From Helicobacter sp. 11S03491-1 (lineage in GTDB: Bacteria > Campylobacterota > Campylobacteria > Campylobacterales > Helicobacteraceae), in contig NZ_MLAO01000006.1 in the NCBI RefSeq assembly GCF_002272835.1, forward strand, positions 1-64,000: a stretch of DNA of 64,000 nt. The letters are read 5' to 3'. Below, one piece after another: positions 17,286 to 26,685 of the stretch. The notes beneath the pieces were generated by a model. It was given only the letters and a program-made list of their open reading frames with translations. It did not search any database and was not told the DNA's origin. Made by a program: the position numbers and the translations under genes. The stretch's first letter is position 1. The number at the start of each line of letters is the position of its first letter.

Positions 17286-17361
17286 ATGAAAATTTATAGA
17301 AAAGATTGTAAAATATATAGAAATTTATTAATTAATTTTAAAATAAAAAAGAGGTAACAAG

Positions 17362-19731
17362 ATGGATGATATGCAAGAAATAATGGAGGATTTTTTGATT
17401 GAAGCATTTGAAATGGTCGAGCAACTTGATCAAGACTTGGTTGAGCTTGAAAATAACCCTCAAGATCTAGAACTCCTCAATCGTATTTTTAGAGTCGCTC
17501 ATACTATCAAGGGATCAGGATCGTTTTTGAATTTTGGTACACTCACTCGCTTGACACACAACATGGAAGATGTCCTCAACAAAGCCAGAAAAAGTGAAAT
17601 CAAACTCACTCCGGATATTATGGATATCATCTTAGAATCAATTGACTTAATGAAATCTCTATTAATAACTATTAGAGACACAGGAACGGATTCTAATACA
17701 AATATTAATATCTCAGATGCAGTAAAAAAACTCCAAGCAATTTCAAATGAAAAAGACCAAGTCCCATTCAAAAACCAACACGCAGATCAAAAAAAATCAA
17801 TAGAACAAAAAACCTCTTCCTCCCATCCGGCAACACCAACAAATCCGGAAAATCCCTTAGCAGATGAACCGGATAAAGACTATGAGCATATGAGTTCTGA
17901 AGAAGTCGAAGCAGAAATCCAAAGACTTCTCCAAAAGCGTCAAGCAGCCGATAAACAAAAACGTGCTCAAAAGAAAAATCAAGATAACTTGACAAAAACA
18001 CCTTCTCCAAAACAAGAGTCTCCTAACTCACTCCTCAAAAATACTCAACCCCCTAAAACAACTGAGAATAAAACTCCATCAACAAATGTAGAACAAACCG
18101 TCCGTGTTGATGTGCGTCGCTTGGATCATTTGATGAATCTTATTGGTGAGCTTGTTCTTGGCAAAAATAGATTGATCCGAATTTATGGCGATGTAGAAGA
18201 GAGATTTGATGGTGAAAGATTTTTAGAAGAACTCAACCAAGTTGTTTCTTCTATTTCAACGGTTACAACTGATTTGCAACTTGCTGTAATGAAAACAAGA
18301 ATGCAACCCATAGGAAAAGTATTTAACAAATTTCCAAGAATGGTGAGGGACTTATCCAGAGAACTTGGTAAAAGTATTGATTTGGTTATCACAGGTGAAG
18401 AAACAGAACTGGATAAATCTATCGTCGAAGAAATTGGAGATCCTCTTATCCACATCATTCGAAATTCTTGTGATCATGGTATTGAAACCCCTGAAGAAAG
18501 AAATATCATAGGCAAAGAAGAGACCGGAAAAGTCGAACTCAAAGCCTATAACGAAGGCAATCATATTGTCATTGAAATTGCTGATGACGGGAAAGGTCTT
18601 GACCCGGACATGCTCAAACAAAAAGCTATTGAAAAAGGAATTATCACAGAAAGAGAAGCTGATGGGATGAGTGATAAAGAAGCATTTGGGATTATTTTTA
18701 AGCCGGGTTTTTCCACTGCAAAAGTTATTTCTAATGTCTCAGGAAGAGGTGTAGGCATGGATGTAGTCAAAACAAATATCGAAAAACTCAATGGTATTAT
18801 TGAAATAGAATCTGAAAAGGGCAAAGGCACTACAGAAAAACTCAAAATCCCTCTCACTCTTGCAATTATTCAAGCTTTGCTTGTAGGCGTGCAAGAAGAA
18901 TACTATGCTATCCCGCTTTCTTCGGTTCTTGAAACAGTGCGTGTCACTCAGGATGAAATTTATACCGTTGATGGAAAAAGCGTCTTAAGACTTCGCGATG
19001 AAGTGCTTTCGCTTGTGCGTCTTGCAGATATTTTTAAAGTAAATTCTGTCCTTGAACCCACTAAAGAAGTTTATGTGGTGATTATAGGTCTTGCTGACCA
19101 AAAAATTGGTGTAATTGTAGATTATTTAATAGGACAAGAAGAAGTCGTTATCAAATCTCTAGGTTATTATCTCAAAAATACTCCCGGAATAGCAGGAGCT
19201 ACTGTGAGGGGTGATGGAAAAATTACATTAATTATGGACGTAGCTGCAATGATGGAAATGGCAAAAAGCATCAAAATAAGCATTAATAAACTTTTAGATG
19301 AAGCTGAATCTTCTAAAATCAAAAATTCTCCCAGTGATTATATTATTCTTGCTATTGATGATAGCAATACCGATCGAGCCATTATGAAAAAATGTCTTAA
19401 ACCCTTAGGAGTTACTGTTTTAGAAGCTTCTAATGGGGTCGAAGGGCTTGAAATTATAAAAAATAGCGACAAAACTCCTGATGCAGTGCTTGTTGATATA
19501 GAAATGCCTCGAATGGATGGCTATACTTTTGCAACAGAAGTCAGAAAATACAATAAATTTAAAAACTTACCCCTCATCGCCGTTACAAGTCGAAAAAGAA
19601 AAACAGATCGTATGTTGGGCGTTGAATCAGGCATGACTGAATATATCACCAAACCCTATACTCCTGAATATCTTGCTAACGTCGTCAAAAGAAATATAAA
19701 ATTGAATCTAACCGGAGCCGGCAATGAATGA
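17362..19731 (+). CDS. cheA: Chemotaxis histidine kinase CheA fused to a CheY-like receiver (CheA-Y)
   Basis: The domains in order are P1 with the phosphorylated histidine in FRVAHTIKGSG (His47), a Pro/Lys/Gln-rich linker (residues about 135-245) without an evident P2, P3 dimerisation (DHLMNLIGELVLGKNR), P4 kinase with HIIRNSCDHGIE, DDGKGLD and GRGVGMDVV, P5 CheW-like, and a C-terminal receiver (LAIDDSNTDRA, VDIEMPRMDGY, VTSRKRK). The 789-residue hybrid form is typical of Campylobacterales. The receiver may act as phosphate sink. The stop overlaps the cheW start by 8 bases. Confidence 0.97.
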   Translation: MDDMQEIMEDFLIEAFEMVEQLDQDLVELENNPQDLELLNRIFRVAHTIKGSGSFLNFGTLTRLTHNMEDVLNKARKSEIKLTPDIMDIILESIDLMKSLLITIRDTGTDSNTNINISDAVKKLQAISNEKDQVPFKNQHADQKKSIEQKTSSSHPATPTNPENPLADEPDKDYEHMSSEEVEAEIQRLLQKRQAADKQKRAQKKNQDNLTKTPSPKQESPNSLLKNTQPPKTTENKTPSTNVEQTVRVDVRRLDHLMNLIGELVLGKNRLIRIYGDVEERFDGERFLEELNQVVSSISTVTTDLQLAVMKTRMQPIGKVFNKFPRMVRDLSRELGKSIDLVITGEETELDKSIVEEIGDPLIHIIRNSCDHGIETPEERNIIGKEETGKVELKAYNEGNHIVIEIADDGKGLDPDMLKQKAIEKGIITEREADGMSDKEAFGIIFKPGFSTAKVISNVSGRGVGMDVVKTNIEKLNGIIEIESEKGKGTTEKLKIPLTLAIIQALLVGVQEEYYAIPLSSVLETVRVTQDEIYTVDGKSVLRLRDEVLSLVRLADIFKVNSVLEPTKEVYVVIIGLADQKIGVIVDYLIGQEEVVIKSLGYYLKNTPGIAGATVRGDGKITLIMDVAAMMEMAKSIKISINKLLDEAESSKIKNSPSDYIILAIDDSNTDRAIMKKCLKPLGVTVLEASNGVEGLEIIKNSDKTPDAVLVDIEMPRMDGYTFATEVRKYNKFKNLPLIAVTSRKRKTDRMLGVESGMTEYITKPYTPEYLANVVKRNIKLNLTGAGNE

Positions 19732-20230
19732 TAACAAAACACTCAAAGAAATTTTTAACAAGCAAAAAGAAAATAATACACGCATCAACAAACAAGAAGA
19801 AATTGAAGATATTTTACAAGTTATTGGATTTATTGTAGGTAATGAAGAATTTGCAGTGCCTATTTTAAATGTGATTGAGATTGTTAAACCTATAGAATAC
19901 ACAAGAGTTCCCGGGACTCCAAACTATGTTTTGGGAGTGTTTAATCTGAGAGGGAATGTATTTCCTTTGATTAATTTGCGACTTAAGTTTGGAATCCCTG
20001 CTGCTAAACAAGACAAAGATACTCGTTACCTTGTTGTGCGTCATCATGATGAAATTGCCGGATTTGTAATTGATAAACTCACAGAGGCAATTCGAATCAA
20101 AAATTCTGATATTGATCCGGTCCCTGAAACTCTTGTCGAACAAGATAATCCTGTATATGGAGTAGGCAAAAGAGAAGATAAGCTTGTTACAATTCTTAAA
20201 ATAGAGACGCTTTTAAAAAGAGATTTTTAA
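19724..20230 (+). CDS. cheW: Chemotaxis coupling protein CheW
   Basis: CheW bridges chemoreceptors and CheA at the inner membrane. The 168-residue protein shows the family pattern QVIGFIVGNEEFAVPILNV, IEYTRVPGTPNYVLGVFNLRG and NVFPLINLRLKFG. The start lies within the last codons of cheA, so translation is coupled. Its end overlaps by 4 bases the convergent MTHFR-like gene, leaving no room for a terminator between the two. Confidence 0.97.
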   Translation: MNDNKTLKEIFNKQKENNTRINKQEEIEDILQVIGFIVGNEEFAVPILNVIEIVKPIEYTRVPGTPNYVLGVFNLRGNVFPLINLRLKFGIPAAKQDKDTRYLVVRHHDEIAGFVIDKLTEAIRIKNSDIDPVPETLVEQDNPVYGVGKREDKLVTILKIETLLKRDF

Positions 20231-20991
20231 AAGTCCTTTGAAGAAGGCAAAAACGAAATAAAATTATTTAAGAAATTGTTTTTTGCTCCGGAGATGTGGA
20301 TATGGGGGCAAATGGCTTTCATCTCTTCATAAAGTTTCAAATTACTCTCAAAAGGATTTTTTGCAATATCTTTTTGATAACCTAAGGGAATATCAAAACC
20401 TAAATTATTCTCTCTAATTTGAATACAAAACCTTTCTTCATAGATAGGAAAAAACCCTATCATTGCCTCTACTTTACTTCCCTTAGCCACATCTTCAAAA
20501 TCTTTCAAGAATTTTTGCGCTGTTTTTGGGTGAAAAATAGGCTGAGTGATAATGAGGTTTGCGCCATTAGAAATTTTTGCTTCTAAATTTTTTTTATTTG
20601 CCAAATCAATTGTCCCCTTACTCCCACAAATGATTAAACTTTCCTCTCCTAATATGTTTTTTGCTTTTTTTGCCAGTCCCACTCCATCTATTTCCCCCAT
20701 CCCGGAACAATCCCCTCCAACAACAGCTACATTGAAGATATTTGAATATTTCAACCCAAGCAAAAGACTCTCTATTCTTTCTTCTCTTCTACCTGAACCT
20801 GCAATACTTGGAATAAACTGAATGCCTAATTTTTTTTCAAAAATTAGGGCTACTATAGAGGCTTCCGGCGTAGATTTTAGATTGGGGCTATCAGGAATGA
20901 TGATAAAATCTAAATGAATTTTATCAAGCCATTTGGCTATCATCTCAAAATCCTGATCTTTTTGCTTGGGGATAAATTCCATGCTTAACAT
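20227..20991 (-). CDS. Methylenetetrahydrofolate reductase-like protein (divergent MetF)
   Basis: MTHFR reduces 5,10-methylene-THF to 5-methyl-THF for methionine synthesis. Family-like elements are the early glutamate in SMEFIPKQ, VVGGDCSGMGEIDG at the place of the flavin-binding GD motif, and LIITQPIFHPKTAQKFL, equivalent to the TQxxF motif. At 254 residues it is some 30-40 shorter than typical MetF, and the motifs deviate. Folate-linked reductase is probable, but the exact reaction is not certain. It converges on cheW and faces away from flhX/ribE upstream. Confidence 0.65.
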   Translation of the reverse strand: MLSMEFIPKQKDQDFEMIAKWLDKIHLDFIIIPDSPNLKSTPEASIVALIFEKKLGIQFIPSIAGSGRREERIESLLLGLKYSNIFNVAVVGGDCSGMGEIDGVGLAKKAKNILGEESLIICGSKGTIDLANKKNLEAKISNGANLIITQPIFHPKTAQKFLKDFEDVAKGSKVEAMIGFFPIYEERFCIQIRENNLGFDIPLGYQKDIAKNPFESNLKLYEEMKAICPHIHISGAKNNFLNNFISFLPSSKDF

Positions 20992-21130
20992 TTTTTCTCT
21001 TTTTAAAATAAACTTGCTGATATTTATAAAATAAATTCAGATTTTATACTTTTGAATCTAAATCTTTATTTATTGTGATTGTGTAATTGTCCAAATTATG
21101 CCATCAAGTCCAAGTCTGCTTTAAGAAGTT

Positions 21131-21412
21131 TTATTCTTCTTTGCTTAATTGACAAACTTGCTGCGTATTTTCTAGCCAAATAAATATCTCTGTAATTCCA
21201 TGATAAAGCTCTTCAGGAATACAATCATCAATAGTTATATTCGTTAGAGAATCTGCCAAAACCGGATTAGCAAAAAGCGGTACATCAAATTCTTTTGCTT
21301 TAGCAATGATATTTTTTGCCACTTCTCCAACTCCTGAAGCAAGTATTTTTGGAGGGGTATCTATTTGTCTGTTATAAGCAAGTGCAGCTGCTTTGAGAGT
21401 TTTATTCTTCAT
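21131..21412 (-). CDS. flhX: FlhX: free-standing FlhB C-terminal cytoplasmic domain
   Basis: The 93-residue protein matches only the part of FlhB/EscU that follows the self-cleaving NPTH motif: KAAALAYNRQIDTPPKILASGVGEVAKNIIAKAKEFDVPLF. It lacks the membrane domain and NPTH. In H. pylori the equivalent (HP1575, FlhX) can substitute for the cleaved FlhB fragment in flagellar export switching. The ATG at 21412 overlaps the ribE stop (TGATG). A TTG directly before it is the alternative start. Confidence 0.87.
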   Translation of the reverse strand: MKNKTLKAAALAYNRQIDTPPKILASGVGEVAKNIIAKAKEFDVPLFANPVLADSLTNITIDDCIPEELYHGITEIFIWLENTQQVCQLSKEE

Positions 21413-22032
21413 CAATAACCCAACAAAATAGAGTCAATTTCTTTCCATGATTTTAAATCAAGATCTTTGTCTCGTTTTTTAAGAATATGCGCAACACTTC
21501 TTACTAAAACATCTGTTTCAATATTGACCCTTCTGTGAAGTTTGTAAGAACCAAACAAAGTGTGTTCCATTGTATAGGGAATAAGCGTGAGTTTGAAACC
21601 ATTATGAAAAATATCAGATACTGTAAGACTTATCCCATCTACTGCAATACAACCTTGAGGAATGACAAGATCTAAGACCTCCTTAGAAGCATGAATTATG
21701 AAATCAGTTTGATTTATTTTTGAAACAATATTTTGAATAACCCCAATCCCATCAATATGCCCTTGGACAAAATGCCCATCAAATCTAGAGTTTGCCAATA
21801 GCGCAGGTTCTATATGTATGAACCCTTGATAATTTTCCAAAGCAACGTGTTTTTGTGTGTGTTTGCTAAGCTCAACATCAAAACCATCTTGATGATTCTT
21901 CACTACAGTAAGGCAAGCTCCATTAACAGATATGCTATCCCCAATTTGAGGCTTATAAGAAGCCTGTAGAGATAAGATATTGTTCTGAAATTTTTTCACT
22001 TTTGCAATTTCACGCACAAGCCCGCTAAACAA
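21412..22032 (-). CDS. ribE: Riboflavin synthase, alpha subunit
   Basis: Riboflavin synthase dismutates two 6,7-dimethyl-8-ribityllumazines into riboflavin. The protein begins MFSGLVREIAKVK (canonical MFTGIVE) and has two related lumazine-binding repeats: IGDSISVNGACLTVV in the first, and PQGCIAVDGISLTVSDI in the second, each with the GxxLTV signature. The GHFVQGHIDGIG motif lies between them. The 206-residue length is normal. The next gene flhX overlaps its stop. The same pairing occurs in H. pylori (HP1574/HP1575). Confidence 0.95.
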   Translation of the reverse strand: MFSGLVREIAKVKKFQNNILSLQASYKPQIGDSISVNGACLTVVKNHQDGFDVELSKHTQKHVALENYQGFIHIEPALLANSRFDGHFVQGHIDGIGVIQNIVSKINQTDFIIHASKEVLDLVIPQGCIAVDGISLTVSDIFHNGFKLTLIPYTMEHTLFGSYKLHRRVNIETDVLVRSVAHILKKRDKDLDLKSWKEIDSILLGY

Positions 22033-22126
22033 ATAAAATCCTTTTTACTCTCTGTTGTCAAATACTGAAATTTTTTGACTAAAATAATATTTTAAGAACT
22101 TAAATTCTACCACAAATGAGAAAAAA

Positions 22127-22894
22127 ATGAGCTATTTAGTTGATACTCACTGCCATCTGGATAATCAATGCTATGAAAATGACTTTGAAGAAGTTATCCT
22201 TAGAGCAAAATCAAAAGGCATAGAAAAAATCATCATTCCGGGAGCTGATCCAAAAGACTTACCTAGAGCCATTGATATTGCGCAAAATCATCCTTATATT
22301 TATTTTGCACCGGGTATTCATCCCTATGAGATTGGAAGTAGCACATTAGATAGTATTAGTTGTTGGGCTACTCACCCAAAATGTGTAGGGATTGGAGAAT
22401 GCGGGTTAGATTATTACCGTCTCCCTCAGACCAATCAAGACATTTATAAAGCCCTACAAAAAGAAGTATTTATTTCTCAAATCCAACTAGCCCTAAAGCA
22501 TGATTTGCCCTTGATTGTCCATATTCGAGAAGCAAGCAAAGATGCTTTTGAGATTTTAAATACTTATAAAAACTTAAGAGGAGTGCTACACTGCTTTAAT
22601 GCAGATGAGATTTTATTAGGACTTTCAGATAGATTTTATTATGGCATAGGAGGTGTTTGCACGTTTAAAAATGCGAAAAAAATCATCGAAATCTTGCCAA
22701 AAATTCCAAAAAACAGATTATTGCTTGAAACAGATGCCCCCTATCTCACTCCTCATCCACATCGAGGCGAACGAAATGAGCCAATGTTTATCCCTCTTAT
22801 TGTCCAAAAACTCTCTGAAACTCTCATGATGAGTCCGGATGAAATTGCACATTTGAGCACACAAAATGCTTATCAACTATTTGGAAAAATATAA
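22127..22894 (+). CDS. tatD: TatD-family metal-dependent deoxyribonuclease
   Basis: The TatD amidohydrolase-fold signatures are all visible: the metal-binding VDTHCHLD at the start, GIHPYEI, IGECGLDYYR, IVHIREAS, VLHCFNAD and LLLETDAPYLTP. The 255-residue length fits. The family has 3'-5' DNase activity, and physiological roles in repair are suggested. It is the first gene of the plus-strand run towards mltD and rlpA, as in H. pylori and C. jejuni. The gap of about 100 bases to mltD contains a weak terminator-like hairpin. Confidence 0.93.
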   Translation: MSYLVDTHCHLDNQCYENDFEEVILRAKSKGIEKIIIPGADPKDLPRAIDIAQNHPYIYFAPGIHPYEIGSSTLDSISCWATHPKCVGIGECGLDYYRLPQTNQDIYKALQKEVFISQIQLALKHDLPLIVHIREASKDAFEILNTYKNLRGVLHCFNADEILLGLSDRFYYGIGGVCTFKNAKKIIEILPKIPKNRLLLETDAPYLTPHPHRGERNEPMFIPLIVQKLSETLMMSPDEIAHLSTQNAYQLFGKI

Positions 22895-22921
22895 TCAATG
22901 AAGATATATTTTTATGGATTC

Positions 22922-22961
22922 ATTTTACCTTTAAGTATTTTTCAAGTAAAATCATCTTTTT
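22922..22961 (+). terminator. Weak terminator-like hairpin between tatD and mltD
   Basis: ATTTTAC (22922-22928) pairs with GTAAAAT (22946-22952) across a 17-base loop, followed closely by a C-T5 run. The stem is short and AT-rich, so it may be only partly effective. Confidence 0.3.
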
Positions 22962-23000
22962 GAATCTGTAAAATAATGAATATTCTCATGAGGAAAATGA

Positions 23001-24116
23001 ATGCAACTTAAAATGACTTTCTTGCTAACTTGTTTATTTTCAGCAAATATGTTACAAGCAGATTTTGATAGTTTAGTTTATGATAGATTCAGCGAAAACG
23101 TTTTGAACTCATTTGGAGTCAGTGGAACGTTTTTAGCCCAATTAAGGGCAAAAAACTCGCTTAAATCCAATACTGCAGAAGCAAGATGGGATTATTTTTT
23201 AGAAAAATTTGATTCCAGTTATGAGTTTATCCCTATCCTTAAAAGCATGATAGCCAAAGCAGGAATCCCACAAGAATTTTTATTTTTAGCGATGGCAGAA
23301 TCAGAGTTTTCTACAAGAGCCTATAGTCCTAAAAAAGCCGCAGGAATTTGGCAATTAATGCCCAATACAGCCAAACAATTAGGACTTAAAATCAATGATT
23401 ATATTGATGAAAGACGTGATCCTATCAAAAGCACGCAAGCAGCCATAAAATACCTTCAATTTTTGTATAAAATTACCGGAAAATGGTATTTGGCAGCTAT
23501 GGCTTATAATTGTGGTGTGGGGCGTCTTCAAAAAGCTATTAAGGAAGCTAAAAGCACAGATATTGACGTGCTTTTGGATGAACATAAAAAATACCTCCCC
23601 AAAGAGACAAGAAGCTATATTCAAATGATTCTAAGTATGTCATTGGCATTCAATAATATTGAAAAACTAAAAAGTGAAGATAGAGAATATCTACTCAATC
23701 GTGGAGCTATGAGCACATTAGCAAGTCTCAATATCAAAGCAGGCACTATGCTATCTGCAATCGCAGAGGGTGCAGGGATGTCTCTGGAAGATCTCAAAAA
23801 ATACAACCGACAATTTCGTTATAATTTTTTGCCCCCAGGATACAATGAATACGCAGTTTATATCCCCTATGAAAAGCTTGCTTATTTCAAGCAAAATTTC
23901 ACACAAGAAAAAAACCCTAATGAAATGTTTGTCCTCCACAAAGTCAAACATGGAGAAACTCTGACTTCCATATCAAAAAAATATAAAGTAAGCATTCAAG
24001 AAATTAAAATTACTAATAATCTTAAAAATTCATTTTTGTCTATCAATCAAAAACTTATTGTCCCTGTAATCAAAAAGAATTATCAAAAAATTGCTCAAAA
24101 TGAGGCTAATCATTGA
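23001..24116 (+). CDS. mltD: Membrane-bound lytic transglycosylase with LysM domain (MltD-type)
   Basis: A signal sequence (LTCLFSANMLQADF) precedes an SLT goose-lysozyme-like domain with catalytic Glu in FLAMAESEFSTRAYS, then KKAAGIWQLMPNTAKQLGL and YLAAMAYNCGVGRLQ. A C-terminal LysM repeat (HKVKHGETLTSISKKYK) ends in LSINQKLIVPV. It cleaves glycan strands in the periplasm to give anhydro-muropeptides. In E. coli MltD has two LysM repeats; here I see one clear C-terminal repeat and a weaker one before it (about residues 235-290). It overlaps rlpA by 4 bases. Confidence 0.93.
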   Translation: MQLKMTFLLTCLFSANMLQADFDSLVYDRFSENVLNSFGVSGTFLAQLRAKNSLKSNTAEARWDYFLEKFDSSYEFIPILKSMIAKAGIPQEFLFLAMAESEFSTRAYSPKKAAGIWQLMPNTAKQLGLKINDYIDERRDPIKSTQAAIKYLQFLYKITGKWYLAAMAYNCGVGRLQKAIKEAKSTDIDVLLDEHKKYLPKETRSYIQMILSMSLAFNNIEKLKSEDREYLLNRGAMSTLASLNIKAGTMLSAIAEGAGMSLEDLKKYNRQFRYNFLPPGYNEYAVYIPYEKLAYFKQNFTQEKNPNEMFVLHKVKHGETLTSISKKYKVSIQEIKITNNLKNSFLSINQKLIVPVIKKNYQKIAQNEANH

Positions 24117-25069
24117 AGGAACATTTTAAAAGAGGGGGTTTATTTTTGGGAGTAGGGATATTTTTGGGGTGTTCTTCTCAAAGTGTTTATAATGGAGGAA
24201 TGGGTGCATTTAGTGATTATGAAGGTCTGAGCGCTTATCGTTCTAAAAAATATACCTCCAATTACGCCAATCAGTCCTATTTGGGAGGATCTTCAGGATT
24301 TGATGGCTCTAATAACCTTGATAATCCCAATCCCTCTATGATGGAAGGAATGCGTGATTCTGCAGCCATTCAAAGGGCAACTATGAGACCCTATCAAATA
24401 GCAGGAAAATGGTATTATCCTACACGTGTGGATGTAGGAGAAATCTTTGATGGTATTGCCAGCTGGTATGGTCCAAACTTCCATTCCAAAAAAACATCCA
24501 ATGGAGAAATTTATAATATGCATGCCCATACAGCTGCAAGTAAAATTTTGCCTATGAATACTGTTGTTAAAGTCCATAATAAAGAAAATAACAAAACCAC
24601 TGTCGTGAGGATCAATGATAGAGGTCCTTTTGTTGATGGACGCATTATTGATTTGTCAAATGCAGCAGCCAAAGACATTGATATGGTGGCTAAGGGAACT
24701 GCCAAAGTCAGGCTTGAAATATTAGGATTTGGAGGGATAATTTCCAAAAACTATGAAAATTCTGTTTCTAAAGATATGGCACAATCAAAAAGCTTGCAAG
24801 AAGAATTTAAAATTGGTGATAGTAAAAACAGTGTTGAGGGAGGAAATTTCTCTTTACAAGTAGGGGCTTTTAGGAAAAAAGAGGGAGCACAATCTCTCAA
24901 AGAGCAAACTCAAAAATCTATTGAAGGAATTTATCACGTAGAAATAAGAGAGCAAACCGGTAATGGCGAACCTATCTATAGAGTATTTGTAGAAGGATTC
25001 AAAAGCGAAGATGAAGCACTTGACTTTGCTAAATCTAAAAATATCGCCGGAGTAATTATCAGGGAGTAA
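24113..25069 (+). CDS. rlpA: RlpA-like septal lytic transglycosylase lipoprotein with SPOR domain
   Basis: The start is TTG at 24113, overlapping the mltD stop. No ATG occurs upstream of the lipobox-like FLGCSS, so the protein is probably a lipoprotein. The double-psi beta-barrel has GIASWYGPNFHSKKTSNGE, AASKILPMNTVVKV, and RINDRGPFVDGRIIDLS, the last containing the conserved D/H region of active RlpA. The C-terminus (about residues 240-318) is a SPOR domain (FSLQVGAFRKKEGAQSL), which binds denuded septal peptidoglycan. It probably acts in daughter-cell separation with mltD. Confidence 0.92.
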   Translation: MKEHFKRGGLFLGVGIFLGCSSQSVYNGGMGAFSDYEGLSAYRSKKYTSNYANQSYLGGSSGFDGSNNLDNPNPSMMEGMRDSAAIQRATMRPYQIAGKWYYPTRVDVGEIFDGIASWYGPNFHSKKTSNGEIYNMHAHTAASKILPMNTVVKVHNKENNKTTVVRINDRGPFVDGRIIDLSNAAAKDIDMVAKGTAKVRLEILGFGGIISKNYENSVSKDMAQSKSLQEEFKIGDSKNSVEGGNFSLQVGAFRKKEGAQSLKEQTQKSIEGIYHVEIREQTGNGEPIYRVFVEGFKSEDEALDFAKSKNIAGVIIRE

Positions 25070-25071
25070 TA

Positions 25072-25656
25072 ATGAAAACTATACAACGCAATACGCAAGA
25101 AACGATAATACAAGCAAATTTGGAAATATATGGCAGCGGTGAGGGTAAAATTGATACGCAAATAGGCTTTTTCAATCATATGTTAGAAGCGCTAAAAAAG
25201 CATTCTCTCATGGACCTTAGCATTACTTGTCAAGGTGACAGACATGTTGATGATCATCATAGTGTTGAAGATTGTGGGATTGTACTTGGAAAACTTTTAA
25301 GAGAAGAAATCTACCCTGTAAGGGCTATTGAAAGATTTGGAAATGCAGCAGTAGTAATGGATGAGGCTTGTGTAGAATGCGATATGGACATATGCAATCG
25401 AGCTTTTTTAGTCTTTGATATGGATGTTTATGGCGCTTTTAAAGGCAAAGTGGGGGATTTTGATGTGGAATTAATTGAAGAATTTTTTCGTGCCTTAACG
25501 ATCAATGCAGGGTTATGTGTGCATATCTACCTCAAAAGAGGTAAAAATCTTCACCATATTATTGAAGCAAGTTTCAAAGCTTTTGGAATTGCCTTAAGAA
25601 GGGCATTGATCAAAAATAATCAAATAATAATTCCGAGCACAAAAGGATCTTTGTGA
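25072..25656 (+). CDS. hisB: Imidazoleglycerol-phosphate dehydratase HisB
   Basis: HisB dehydrates imidazole-glycerol phosphate in histidine biosynthesis. The manganese-binding signatures are present in both halves: GFFNHMLEALKKHS, DDHHSVEDCGIVLG, and later HHIIEASFKAFGIALRRA. It is the monofunctional 194-residue form. GGGAGT lies at a normal distance before the ATG. It sits between rlpA and kdsC, overlapping kdsC by 4 bases, a position where H. pylori and (as I recall) C. jejuni have no his gene. Confidence 0.97.
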   Translation: MKTIQRNTQETIIQANLEIYGSGEGKIDTQIGFFNHMLEALKKHSLMDLSITCQGDRHVDDHHSVEDCGIVLGKLLREEIYPVRAIERFGNAAVVMDEACVECDMDICNRAFLVFDMDVYGAFKGKVGDFDVELIEEFFRALTINAGLCVHIYLKRGKNLHHIIEASFKAFGIALRRALIKNNQIIIPSTKGSL

Positions 25657-26144
25657 TTGAGCTTATTGTTTTAGATGTTGATGGGACTCTTACGGATGGG
25701 GGGATTACTTATGATGAAAAATTTATTGAGAGTAAAACATTTGATGCTAAAGATGGCTTGGCATTAGTAGCTTGGCAAAAATTAAATAAAAAAGTAGCTA
25801 TTATCTCAGGCAGACATTCAGGGATTACATCTTTTAGAGCAAAGGAACTGGGAATTTCTGAAGTCTATATGGGCATTCCCAAAGCAGAAGCGCTCTCCAA
25901 ACTCAAGAAAAAATTCGATCTTGAAACGCATCAAATTGCTTGCATTGGAGATGATTTAAATGATTTGGCAATGTTTAAAGAGTGTGGGCTCTGTTTTGCG
26001 CCTCATGATTGTGCAAAATGGCTTAAAGATTATGCAGATGTAATTTTGCAGAATAATGGAGGTAAGGGCGCTGTGCGAGAAATGATTGAGTATATCCTTT
26101 TAAAAGATGGGCTCAAAGATGCAGTACTTAAACTCTATCAATAG
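25653..26144 (+). CDS. kdsC: KDO-8-phosphate phosphatase KdsC
   Basis: This is a 163-residue HAD-family phosphatase with no cap. The nucleophile motif is VLDVDGTLTDGGI, motif II is AIISGRHSG, and motif III-IV is IACIGDDLNDLAMFK. The extra TDGGI and GLALVAWQKL stretch are diagnostic for KdsC, which releases KDO for the LPS inner core. The start is GTG within the hisB stop (GTGA). Downstream lptC and lptA continue the LPS theme. Confidence 0.94.
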   Translation: MIELIVLDVDGTLTDGGITYDEKFIESKTFDAKDGLALVAWQKLNKKVAIISGRHSGITSFRAKELGISEVYMGIPKAEALSKLKKKFDLETHQIACIGDDLNDLAMFKECGLCFAPHDCAKWLKDYADVILQNNGGKGAVREMIEYILLKDGLKDAVLKLYQ

Positions 26145-26685
26145 TGTATCAAAATTTTTCTTGATACTTTTGGGGATCACCTTAGGCTCATTTTTTTTCT
26201 TCGCGCCTTCGAAATATTTACAAGATACAACAAGCCCAACTCTAGCAAAAATTGAATTAGAAGACTTTAACATGTATCAGGTTAATGCTAAATCTGTAGA
26301 TATGAAAATTGAAGGCGCCAAGGCTTTACAATTTAAAGATTACGAGGTGCTTTATGGTTTTTTGGCTAGCAGATATAATACCCAATCCAAAGAATCATAT
26401 GAGTATATAAGCGGAGAAGAAGTGGTTAAAAAAGGGGATATTTACCACTTTCCAAAAGGAGCTACTTACATCAAGAGTGATGGGGGGAGTTTCTGGAGTC
26501 AAAGCGGCACTTATGATTATCGGAAAGAGATTTTCAAAGGCAATGGAAGTTTTATTTTAAGCACATTAGAAGGTAATTTTGAAGGTAAAAATATTATCTA
26601 TAATAAAAAAATCCAAAATATTACAGCTACTGATATTATCTCAAAAATTTTGTTAGACACAAACGAAAAGAAGGATCAAAAATGA
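26119..26685 (+). CDS. lptC: LptC-like LPS export protein
   Basis: One N-terminal transmembrane segment (FFLILLGITLGSFFFF) is followed by a beta-strand-rich periplasmic domain, as in LptC/YrbK. The central stretch YISGEEVVKKGDIYHFPKGATYIKS and the end GNFEGKNIIYNKK repeat the strand pattern of the LptA/LptC jellyroll. It is followed with a 4-base overlap by lptA and preceded by kdsC, the classical kdsC-lptC-lptA order. The start is uncertain: ATG at 26119 or an in-frame ATG at 26107, both inside kdsC. Sequence similarity to LptC is weak, so context carries the call. Confidence 0.8.
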   Translation: MQYLNSINSVSKFFLILLGITLGSFFFFAPSKYLQDTTSPTLAKIELEDFNMYQVNAKSVDMKIEGAKALQFKDYEVLYGFLASRYNTQSKESYEYISGEEVVKKGDIYHFPKGATYIKSDGGSFWSQSGTYDYRKEIFKGNGSFILSTLEGNFEGKNIIYNKKIQNITATDIISKILLDTNEKKDQK

